Both the position numbers and the translations under genes were made by a program. The notes under the pieces were generated by a model. The model searched no databases. It saw only the letters and a program-made list of their open reading frames with translations, and was not told the DNA's origin. A stretch of 64,000 bases of DNA from Prevotella sp. Lineage in GTDB: Bacteria; Bacteroidota; Bacteroidia; Bacteroidales; Bacteroidaceae. Location of the stretch: the NCBI GenBank assembly GCA_017557185.1, contig JAFZAP010000054.1:62001-126000 (forward strand), written 5' to 3'. This document shows, one piece after another, positions 35,248 to 41,669 of the stretch (its first letter is position 1; the number at the start of each line of letters is the position of its first letter).

Positions 35248-35255
35248 CCCCTTAA
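35184..35255 (+). pseudogene. rsmA: Out-of-frame remnant of the rsmA C-terminus
   Basis: This frame reads RPEQLSIPQFVDLTN and continues to NHIAPLLTP and a stop at 35253-35255, the conserved C-terminal block of RsmA. Its codon phase is offset by two bases from the upstream gene. It would be joined to the gene by a net length change of plus one modulo three, for example one extra CACTCTC unit. Confidence 0.8.
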
Positions 35256-35733
35256 TGTTCAACTCCCTGCATAGCAACCGAGTAGTCTTTCTGATTTTGT
35301 AATGTAAATATATTTCACAATTTTTCTTATATTGTCGTCAAACATCTTTATCTTTTTCTTGGAGGTTAAGAGTCATTTGATCTTGGCATGCATGAAATGA
35401 AAACAGATAGTTGTTATTATACTGCCCAGAGTGCTGGTATCATGAGTTGAATATATTAAAAACACTATGTTAGACACGTCGGTGTCGTTATTTTTCCCGT
35501 GTGTCAAACCATAGGCCATAGGCCGAATTCTAAGGATGCTTGACCCCTTCGAAAACCTGGTGTTCCTGTTAAATCATTCCCGTTCTTTTTCTGTGTCATT
35601 CTCTTTGTGAGATGTGTATTTTGTAAAAACGTTTTAGAACCATTGCTCTTTTCGGAAATCGTCTCTCTCACTTTTTCACACACGCGCGAGCGAAAAAACA
35701 CTTAAAAAGTGTCGCTCATACCATTTTTTTTTG
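35256..35733. other. Gene-free A/T-rich stretch
   Basis: No credible coding frame. A small hairpin GACAC-gtcg-GTGTC near 35476-35489 is followed by TTATTTTT and could act as a weak terminator for rsmA. Nothing else is recognised. Confidence 0.4.
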
Positions 35734-35741
35734 TACCTTTG
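35734..35741 (+). promoter_or_regulatory. Promoter -7 element of the structured RNA at 35747
   Basis: TACCTTTG, with the predicted start at about 35747, exactly where the outer stem of the RNA begins. Confidence 0.65.
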
Positions 35742-35746
35742 CACCC

Positions 35747-35918
35747 GTAATGAAATAGAAGTAGGATTCTGCGAGATTCCACACAGGCTCTCTAAGGCGG
35801 TTTTCCGGCTGTGCTGCCTGTTACGTTGTTAACCGGTAGCAACTTCCGTGTTTATCAAAAAATGCGGGGAGGGAATGCTATTGCCTCAATCCAAATTCCT
35901 TTTCATTACACATTTTTT
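35747..35918 (+). ncRNA. ssrS: Structured small RNA, candidate 6S RNA
   Basis: About 172 nt without an open frame. The ends pair: GTAATGAAA (35747-35755) with TTTCATTAC (35901-35909), extended by AGGA/TCCT and, as an alternative, GGATT/AATCC. GATTCC (35774-35779) can pair with GGGAAT (35867-35872). Inside are ACAGGC/GCCTGT and GTTG...CAAC hairpins. A run of seven T follows the closing stem. A rod closed by its two ends, a promoter at its exact start and this length fit 6S RNA (in Bacteroidales described as the Bacteroidales-1 motif). The identification is tentative; another housekeeping or regulatory RNA is possible. Confidence 0.5.
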
Positions 35919-36076
35919 TCGTTCGCACCCTATTTCATTTCATTACACTTTTTTATCTTAAAGAAACACGGCAGCGATATCTGAACCAAAGGCGTTTTCC
36001 AGTATCTTCATGTCGTCTGCATGTTCATACTCGGCCTAATGTTATCGATCGCAGCCTTATCTTAAACGCTGTTGCA

Positions 36077-36245
36077 TTGAACCGCCCATAGGGCATTGAA
36101 CAGAAGGTCATCGACCGAAGCAGCGCTGATTTTTTTAAACTGCCCGTTTGCGCAATTGAACCCTTTGAACGTGCGAAGTACCTTGAACTTTTGAACCGCG
36201 CCTCTGCGCTCTAGTGTGGTGCACGAAAAAGCGAGGGAGATAACT
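36077..36245 (+). repeat. Hairpin-unit array, copy 1 of a long direct repeat
   Basis: Linker TTGAAC alternates with short paired cores (CCGCCC-ata-GGGC, GTGC-gaa-GTAC, CGCGC-ctct-GCGCT). It also contains GGTCATCGACC and a TTTTTTT run. The whole segment recurs at 37990-38177 with inserted extra units. Confidence 0.8.
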
Positions 36246-36329
36246 GCAGCTCCGCTGCCATGCATAGCTCCGCGACTTTAGAAACATAGTTCTATATCTG
36301 ACAAAAGTGTTAAATCGCTAAGCAACGGG

Positions 36330-36359
36330 TTTGCATATGAGATAAAAATAGTATTTTTG
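36330..36359 (+). promoter_or_regulatory. Promoter of the toxin-antitoxin pair
   Basis: TTTG at 36330-36333, an 18-nt spacer, then TATTTTTG at 36352-36359. Confidence 0.6.
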
Positions 36360-36385
36360 CAAAATAATAACCAATAATATAGACA

Positions 36386-36661
36386 ATGAGTAAAACGTAT
36401 CAAAACGTGCAAGAAAAGCCTGTTGTGGCAGCAGAACCAACACCGAGCCGAGTGGAGATAGGAGTTTGCTCCAGCTATCCCGAGGGGCAAAGGAGGTCGA
36501 CCGAAGGTCAACCTGTTGCCTCCTATGGCGTGCGCAGCACTCATACAACACCCCAAAAGGCTGTTTCCACTCGAGAGAGAATAATGTCAAGTACAATGTC
36601 AGTTGACGATTATTTCAACGAACTGATAGACCAAGTACGCGAGGATTATGCAAATCTATGA
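36386..36661 (+). CDS. Putative antitoxin with a repeat-derived middle segment
   Basis: A 91-residue protein placed as antitoxin of the ParE/RelE-like gene that overlaps its end by 14 nt. The C-terminal part (STMSVDDYFNELIDQVREDYANL region) is acidic and helical, as expected for the toxin-binding tail. The middle (about residues 18-55) is low in hydrophobic residues. It is encoded by nested inverted repeats, including AGGAGG...CCTCCT and GGTCGACC-gaa-GGTCAACC, and looks like an in-frame repeat insertion. The DNA-binding family could not be named. The gene has its own promoter. Confidence 0.65.
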   Translation: MSKTYQNVQEKPVVAAEPTPSRVEIGVCSSYPEGQRRSTEGQPVASYGVRSTHTTPQKAVSTRERIMSSTMSVDDYFNELIDQVREDYANL

Positions 36662-36956
36662 GGTTCGTATCAGTCATGGGGCTCGCATAGACATGGCCGA
36701 TTTGCGCAAGTTCCTCAAGGCTATGATGACCGTGGAAGGTGCTATTCGCTATGCCAACAATATGCGTGAAGAGATAAAAATGCTGGCTCTTTATGCAGAT
36801 CTCTATGGCAAATCCACATCACAGACTTTACGACAGATCCACCCCGAGGCACGTCGAATGGTGTCGCATAATCGCCGTTGGATATACGTCTATCACATAG
36901 AAGAGAACTTCGTGGTAATAGATCGTATCCTTCCAGCCAAGATGAACAAAGGCTGA
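36648..36956 (+). CDS. ParE/RelE-superfamily toxin
   Basis: A 102-residue basic protein with the ParE/RelE fold pattern. It has the N-terminal strand YEVRISHGARIDMADL and two helices. The C-terminal strands include RRMVSHNRRWIYVYHIEENFVVIDRILPA. Such toxins inhibit gyrase or cut mRNA on ribosomes; which of these applies here cannot be told. It overlaps the antitoxin gene by 14 nt, the typical translational coupling. Immediately downstream lies a remnant of another gene. Confidence 0.8.
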   Translation: MQIYEVRISHGARIDMADLRKFLKAMMTVEGAIRYANNMREEIKMLALYADLYGKSTSQTLRQIHPEARRMVSHNRRWIYVYHIEENFVVIDRILPAKMNKG

Positions 36957-37155
36957 TTTCTCGGCTTTAACAAATCGTCAGCAGGATGTTGACGAATTCG
37001 GTACGCGCGCGTTCCAAATCTTACCTGGAAACAACCAACTTTTCCAGGCCAAATATATGATGAACTATCTCCCATCCAAAGAAGAGTTGAGACGTGAGAT
37101 AGAGACGCAAAAGCATATCTTTGAGTTGCAGCATGGTGATGAAGAGGACCTATGA
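36957..37155 (+). pseudogene. Remnant of a gene C-terminus (perhaps DUF1016/YhcG-like)
   Basis: The frame ending at TGA 37153-37155 reads, among others, RAFQILPGNNQLFQAKYMMN and YLPSKEELRREIETQKHIF, a well-formed protein C-terminus without its own start. It recalls the tails of DUF1016-type nuclease-like proteins, whose usual form has LP(S/T)EEEL. The upstream 200-300 codons are missing; the DNA before it belongs to the toxin gene in another frame. The family assignment is from memory and weak; that it is a gene fragment is more certain. Confidence 0.5.
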
Positions 37156-37375
37156 TGCATAGCACTCGAAACCCGAAACTGCGACATTGTCGCTTTGAAC
37201 CGCCCTTTGGCATTGGACCATTCTGAACCATTCAAAACTATTCTAAACAGTATCCCATTGGAGTGGGGATCCTCTTACTCGCCCCTCTACTGCATTGAAC
37301 AGGATAAGGTTTTTTACCCAAACCCCATAATAATACACTAAAGGAAGGTGTATAACATATTAACTAAGTATTCAG
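37156..37375. repeat. Short hairpin-unit stretch before the ORF6N gene
   Basis: Contains stem GCGAC-att-GTCGC (about 37180-37192), then TTTGAACCGCCC and several TTC(T)GAACCATT-like repeats, relatives of the arrays at 36077 and 37990. Confidence 0.55.
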
Positions 37376-37969
37376 ATGGCGGATAATAAGAAAACCGAGA
37401 TAGCAAAGGAAATGAATACAGAATTGATGCCTGTAACCACTAAAGATGTGGAGCGACGTATGATTGTTTTGAGGAATCAGCCAGTGTTAATTGATGCTGA
37501 TGTGGCGGAGCTTTATGGTGTTCAGACTAAAGAGGTCAACCAAGCCGTGAAGAACAATCCGAATAAGTTTCCATTTGGTTACCTCTTCGAACTTGACAAA
37601 TATGAGAAAGCTGAGCTGGTCAAAAATTTTGACCACCTTAACAAACTCAAGTTCAGTAAGGTGGCGCCTACTGCATTTACTGAGCGTGGTCTTTACATGT
37701 TAGCTACGATTCTTAAAGGAAAACGTGCAGTCGAGACAACACTTGCGATTGTGGACACTTTCGTTCAGGTGCGAGAACTTGCCAGGACGATGGAAGCCTT
37801 GCAGAATGTGGAAGATGGTGGAACCCAGCAGCGTACACTGCTTCAGCGTACTGGCGACCTGCTTGCTGAAGTAGTGGGACACAATCTTAGTACGACAACT
37901 ACCGAGACAGAAATAGAACTAAATTTTGCAGTTGTAAAAATTAAACATAAGATAGTTCGTAAAGAATAG
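37376..37969 (+). CDS. ORF6N domain protein
   Basis: A 197-residue protein whose residues about 20-110 form an ORF6N domain (MIVLRNQPVLIDADVAELYG, FPFGYLFEL, AFTERGLYMLATILKG). This is a DNA-binding domain found in phage antirepressors and in many free-standing Bacteroidota genes. The C-terminal part is helical and carries no recognised catalytic domain. Function is unknown; phage-derived or defence-related roles are common guesses. It stands alone between two hairpin-unit arrays. Confidence 0.85.
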   Translation: MADNKKTEIAKEMNTELMPVTTKDVERRMIVLRNQPVLIDADVAELYGVQTKEVNQAVKNNPNKFPFGYLFELDKYEKAELVKNFDHLNKLKFSKVAPTAFTERGLYMLATILKGKRAVETTLAIVDTFVQVRELARTMEALQNVEDGGTQQRTLLQRTGDLLAEVVGHNLSTTTTETEIELNFAVVKIKHKIVRKE

Positions 37970-37989
37970 CATTTACGTGAGCTTACGCT

Positions 37990-38177
37990 TTGAACCGCCC
38001 GTAGGGCATTGAACTCTTGAACCGAAGGTCATCGACCGAAGCAGCGCTGATTTTTTTTAACTGCCCGTTTGCGCAATTGAACCCTTTGAACGTGCAAAGC
38101 ACATTGAACTGCGCATTGCGCATTGAACTGCGCCTCTGCGCTCTGGTGTGGTGCACGATAAAGCGAGAGAGATAACT
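37990..38177 (+). repeat. Hairpin-unit array, copy 2 of the long direct repeat
   Basis: Colinear with 36077-36245 through the landmarks TTGAACCGCCC, GGTCATCGACCGAAGCAGCG, CTGCCCGTTTGCGC and GTGTGGTGCACGA. It differs by an added linker and an added unit with core TGCGC-at-TGCGCA, showing that units can be gained or lost. Confidence 0.85.
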
Positions 38178-38308
38178 CTTGAACAGGCCGCAGGCCTATT
38201 TGAACTGCTGCTCCGCAGCCTTACACTTTTGAACTGTGCGAAGCACATTGAACTATTTGAACTGCAGCTTTGCTGCATTGATCCGCCAGCGTTGGGGGCT
38301 CTTATATA
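38178..38308 (+). repeat. Hairpin units with TTGAAC linker
   Basis: Continues the array with cores GGCC-gca-GGCC, TGCTGC-tcc-GCAGC, TGTGC-gaa-GCACA and CTGCAG-cttt-GCTGCA, each after a TTTGAAC-like linker. Confidence 0.75.
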
Positions 38309-38507
38309 GAGCACTGCTCCGTACCTTACAGAGCATAGCTCCATACCTCTATAGAGCACTGCTCTGTAACCTCTAGAGCATAGCTCCGTAACCTCCAGAG
38401 CACTGCTCCACAAGGTCTAAAGCATTGCTTTCCAACCTCAAAAGCATAGCTTTTCAACTCCGAAAGCATAGCTTTACGATTTCAAAAGGATAGCTCTCGA
38501 ACACTTG
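38309..38507 (+). repeat. Tandem array of nine 22-bp hairpin units
   Basis: Nine units start at 38309, 38331, 38354, 38376, 38398, 38420, 38442, 38464 and 38486. Eight are 22 bp and one is 23 bp. Cores go from GAGCA-c-TGCTC and GAGC-ata-GCTC to AAGCA-t-TGCTT and AAGC-ata-GCTT: the outer base changes on both sides together. Linkers (such as CGTAACCTCTA) are less conserved. Confidence 0.88.
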
Positions 38508-38570
38508 AACGGCCGAAGAACCTTGAACTGAAGGTCATCGACCGAAGTAGTGCTGTCACGCAGCGTGGTA

Positions 38571-38578
38571 TATCTTTG
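38571..38578 (+). promoter_or_regulatory. Promoter -7 element of the truncated RhuM-like gene
   Basis: TATCTTTG, with a start near 38585 and 38 nt of leader. Confidence 0.5.
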
Positions 38579-38622
38579 CAATCGCATAAATTTGGATAAC
38601 GTAAACGTGTAATTTCTCATTC

Positions 38623-38892
38623 ATGGAAGAGAACAAAATAATACTTTACGAGGACGAAGAGGGCAAGATAAACGTGAACGTGCGCTTTGCCGATGAAGAT
38701 GTTTGGCTGACACGCGAGCATCTTGCCGAGATTTATGCTACTACTCCTCAGAACATCAGTCTTCATGTCGGAAACATATACCAAGACAAAGAGCTGGATG
38801 AAGAAGGAACTCGAAAGAAATTCTTTCTTGTTCGCAAAGAGGGCAGTCGACAGGTACATAGAGGGATTGACCACCAGGGTTTAACTCTCTGA
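38623..38892 (+). pseudogene. Truncated RhuM-like gene
   Basis: An 89-residue reading frame matching only the N-terminus of RhuM family proteins, usually about 330 residues: EDVWLTREHLAEIYATTPQNI and KEGSRQVHRGIDH. Homology ends where family members continue with the conserved core, and the frame closes four residues later. The following 290 nt hold no continuation in any frame. A promoter is still present. It is most likely a decayed gene; a short functional protein cannot be excluded. Confidence 0.7.
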
Positions 38893-39156
38893 AAATCAGA
38901 TGGAAGACGATTTCGAAAGTCAATTTTCCCCAAACATATCCCAAACAACTGATATTAGATATTAGATGGGAAATCCAGTGGGAATCAGGTCTTTAAAGAC
39001 TTTCATACATGATGTCAAAATTTCTTATTCTGTCAACCAGTAATAACTCACTTAGTCGATGCAAATATACAAAGATAATTTGAAATATACAAAGGACATA
39101 GTATTAAATAAATAGAAAAATTCGTGCAATATATGGTAAGTCTCGTAAACTTTTTG
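38893..39156. other. Gene-free stretch after the RhuM remnant
   Basis: A/T-rich, without a credible frame or recognised hairpin. A short direct repeat GATATTAGATATTAGATG is at about 38950-38968. Confidence 0.4.
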
Positions 39157-39164
39157 TATTTTTG
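39157..39164 (+). promoter_or_regulatory. Promoter -7 element of the mntA-hepT pair
   Basis: TATTTTTG; start near 39171 makes ATG 39186 the first codon. Confidence 0.55.
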
Positions 39165-39185
39165 CACCAATCAAATATTTGGGAT

Positions 39186-39479
39186 ATGAACAAGAAGTCA
39201 GTATTAAACCGCCTTTCGTCATTAAAGGCTCCCCTGATGGCAGTGGGAGTATCGCAACTGGGCTTGTTTGGCTCGACGGTACGTGGTGAGAACACCCGTA
39301 AGAGTGATATTGACATTCTGATTGACTTCAATGCCGATCAAGAGACATATCTGAATTTCATCAATGCTTGTAGCATACTCCAGTCAGCCTTCGGCAAGAC
39401 CAAACTTGATGTTGTTACCAAGAAGGGACTAAGCCCCTATATAGGTGAGACTATTCTAAAAGAAGTTGAATATGTATAA
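39186..39479 (+). CDS. mntA: MntA-type minimal nucleotidyltransferase (antitoxin)
   Basis: A 97-residue nucleotidyltransferase with the motif GLFGSTVRGENTRKSDIDILIDF: GS and DxD are the metal- and nucleotide-binding residues. In MNT-HEPN systems it adds AMP to the HEPN partner and neutralises it. ATG 39186 is preferred over the TTG at 39162, which lies inside the promoter. The hepT gene overlaps its end by 8 nt, the usual arrangement. Confidence 0.88.
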   Translation: MNKKSVLNRLSSLKAPLMAVGVSQLGLFGSTVRGENTRKSDIDILIDFNADQETYLNFINACSILQSAFGKTKLDVVTKKGLSPYIGETILKEVEYV

Positions 39480-39837
39480 GTCTTACGTCCCATATCTTCT
39501 GCACATCCTTGACGAGTGCCTTTATGTGCGTTCTGTTATTAAGGAAGATATGCAGAAAGAAGAGTTCCTGCGTGATGAGACGCTGAAGCGGGCAGTAACC
39601 CGTAGTCTTTCCATCATAGGAGAGGCAAGTAAGAAGATACCTGCCGATGTGAAGTATGCCTGGCAGAGTATATCATGGCGTGAGATGGCTGGTATGCGGG
39701 ATAAACTCGTTCATGACTATATGGGAGTCAACTACCACATCGTCTGGGATGTAGCTAAGAATATCATCCCTACACTCACAGGGCAGATACAAGCTATAAT
39801 CGAAACTTATAAGGAAACGGAATCCCAAAGCTCATGA
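39472..39837 (+). CDS. hepT: HepT-type HEPN ribonuclease (toxin)
   Basis: A 121-residue helical HEPN protein with the active-site motif RDKLVHDY (RX4HXY) near residues 82-89, followed by GVNYHIVWDVAKNIIP. It is a toxin RNase that MntA modifies at the Tyr. SLSIIGEASKKIP is another typical segment. ATG 39472 is chosen instead of TTG 39466. The pair looks intact, in contrast to its neighbours on both sides. Confidence 0.88.
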   Translation: MYKSYVPYLLHILDECLYVRSVIKEDMQKEEFLRDETLKRAVTRSLSIIGEASKKIPADVKYAWQSISWREMAGMRDKLVHDYMGVNYHIVWDVAKNIIPTLTGQIQAIIETYKETESQSS

Positions 39838-39998
39838 TAATGAAGCGATAACGAAAGAAGATGCCCTTAGGAAACTGGTAACGATAAGCATTTTGATGTT
39901 TAAAATAGAGAAGCGATTCATTGCTGAATAGTTTATCTATACTCCTAAGGTGTCAAGAAATAGGATGACACAGAAATAGAAGAGATCAAATTTGAGTT

Positions 39999-40235
39999 AT
40001 GAATAAGAAGGATAATCTTTGTTGTTTGTCACTCATTATCAGCCCAATAGCTTTAATACTGAGTATTATTTCTACAAGGGGCTTGCCGGAGAAGAAAGTG
40101 GTATCATGGGTTCTAAACCGCACTATCATTATCTTTCGGACAAGTTAGGGATTACATGGGATGACCTGATGAAACGGATAAAAATTGTGACATGCCTACA
40201 TCCAAGGTGCATATAGTCATTGACAGAAGTTAATG
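39999..40235 (+). pseudogene. Frameshifted small gene of unknown family
   Basis: Three overlapping frames together give one protein-like sequence. It starts MNKKDNL in the frame of ATG 39999 and continues FVTHYQPNSFNTEYYFYKG to WDDLMKRIK in the frame open from 40019 to 40216. It then runs DMPTSKVHIVIDRS in a third frame ending at 40233-40235. The natural gene would encode about 75 residues. The family is not recognised. Two shifts in so short a gene suggest decay, though the central frame could still be made from a TTG start. Confidence 0.5.
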
Positions 40236-40261
40236 TTTTAGGGTATATTCTTTTAACTATT

Positions 40262-40358
40262 ATCATTACCTTGAACTTTTGAACGTGCGAAGTACATTGA
40301 ACTTTTGAACCGCGACTCTGTCGCCTTTGAAACTCGAAACCAGAAACTCGAAACGGCC
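40262..40358 (+). repeat. Hairpin units with TTGAAC linker
   Basis: ACCTTGAACTTTTGAAC, core GTGC-gaa-GTAC, ATTGAACTTTTGAAC, core CGCGAC-tct-GTCGC, then CTTTGAAACTCGAAAC. Nearly the same opening as 36180-36205. Confidence 0.75.
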
Positions 40359-40507
40359 TTACACCTTACATGTTGCATCGCAGCTTTACACCTTTACACG
40401 AGCCAAGGCTCCTTCCCCGCAGCTTCGCTGCTTTACACGAACCGCAGGTACTTTACCCGCAGCTCCGCTGCTTTACACACCTTACACGCCCCTTGGGGGC
40501 CTTACCC
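40359..40507 (+). repeat. Hairpin-unit array with TTTACAC linker
   Basis: About seven units of 20 bp with linker TTTACAC or TTTACCC and perfectly paired cores: GAGCC-aa-GGCTC (40400), GCAGC-ttc-GCTGC (40419), GAACC-gca-GGTAC, GCAGC-tcc-GCTGC (40459), GCCCC-tt-GGGGC (40488). It ends 47 nt before the first gene of the polysaccharide locus. Confidence 0.85.
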
Positions 40508-40553
40508 TGCAAAATCTGCTACAGATTAAATGATTTCTTTTCCGACTTAAATA

Positions 40554-41669
40554 ATGAAAATGAATAAAAAGATAACAGTGACTTCCCCCCTTCTTCCTGA
40601 CCTAGATGAGTTTCATGGTCTGTTGAAGGAGATCTGGGATAGCAAATGGATAACCAACAACGGTTCGTTTCATAAGCGATTAGAGGCTGCTTTGGCAGAA
40701 TACTTGAAGGTGCCATATGTCAGCCTTTTCACTAATGGTACGCTGCCATTGATTACTGCCTTGCAGGCACTTCGTATCACAGGCGAAGTCATCACTACCC
40801 CATATAGTTTCGTGGCTACTACCCACGCTCTTTGGTGGAATGGTATCAAGCCCGTCTTTGTTGATATTGATTGGAAGACTGGCTGCATTGATCCCAACAA
40901 GATAGAGGCCGCTATCACCCCGAAAACCACAGCCATCATGCCTGTGCATGTCTATGGAAAGCCATGTGATATGAAGGCAATTCAGGACATAGCAGATAAA
41001 TACGGTCTGAAGGTTATCTACGATGCTGCTCATGCTTTTGGAGTTGAGGTCAATGGCGAAAGCGTGTTGAATGCTGGTGATTTGAGTACATTAAGTTTCC
41101 ATGCAACCAAGGTTTACAATACTGTCGAGGGTGGAGCTATGATCATGCATGATGCAAAGACGAAACAGCGCATTGACTACTTGAAGAACTTCGGTTTTGC
41201 GGGAGAAACTGAAGTTGTCGGTCCTGGCATCAACTCAAAGATGGATGAGATGCGCAGTGCTTACGGCCTATTGAACCTAAAGCAGGTTGATGCCGCCATC
41301 GAGGCACGTCACCAAGTCGCCATAAAATATCGGGAAGCATTAAAGGATGTAGAAGGCATCGAGTATTGGGACGACCTCCCTGGTGTGAAGCACAATTACA
41401 GTTATTTTCCAATCTTTGTTCATGAAAAGGAATATGGAATGACCCGTGATGAGCTCTATTTCAAGATGAAGGAACAGGACATTCTTGGTCGTCGTTACTT
41501 CTATCCCCTTATCAGTGAGTTCTCCACCTATCGAGGCTTAGAGAGTTCACGGCCGGAAAATCTCCCCGTGGCTCACAAGATGGCCAATAGTGTCATTTGT
41601 CTGCCCATGCATCATGCTTTGAGTGAGACAGACATTGAGCGAATTCTTAATTGCATCACGAAGAAATGA
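40554..41669 (+). CDS. DegT/DnrJ/EryC1 aminotransferase of the polysaccharide locus
   Basis: A 371-residue PLP-dependent sugar aminotransferase. It has the family pattern FTNGTLPLITALQAL, IYDAAHAFGVEV and STLSFHATKVYNTVEGG, in which the Lys binds PLP. Members aminate 3- or 4-keto-6-deoxy sugar nucleotides; with the GNAT gene nearby an N-acylated amino-deoxyhexose is likely. A second ATG lies two codons downstream. It is first gene of the locus, with no recognised promoter in the repeat array before it. The stop overlaps the next start (ATGA), so translation is coupled. Confidence 0.88.
   Translation: MKMNKKITVTSPLLPDLDEFHGLLKEIWDSKWITNNGSFHKRLEAALAEYLKVPYVSLFTNGTLPLITALQALRITGEVITTPYSFVATTHALWWNGIKPVFVDIDWKTGCIDPNKIEAAITPKTTAIMPVHVYGKPCDMKAIQDIADKYGLKVIYDAAHAFGVEVNGESVLNAGDLSTLSFHATKVYNTVEGGAMIMHDAKTKQRIDYLKNFGFAGETEVVGPGINSKMDEMRSAYGLLNLKQVDAAIEARHQVAIKYREALKDVEGIEYWDDLPGVKHNYSYFPIFVHEKEYGMTRDELYFKMKEQDILGRRYFYPLISEFSTYRGLESSRPENLPVAHKMANSVICLPMHHALSETDIERILNCITKK

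Noticed and set aside
38309-38507. CRISPR array
   Set aside because: Units are contiguous 22-bp repeats without unique spacers of about 30 bp, and no cas gene is in the window.
36000-40550. Insertion sequence or prophage
   Set aside because: No transposase, integrase, terminal repeats with target duplication, or phage structural genes are visible; ORF6N and RhuM-like genes alone do not show a prophage.
40305-40567. Three overlapping short plus-strand frames over the TTTACAC array
   Set aside because: They translate the 20-bp repeat in shifting frames, have low-complexity sequence and no ribosome site.
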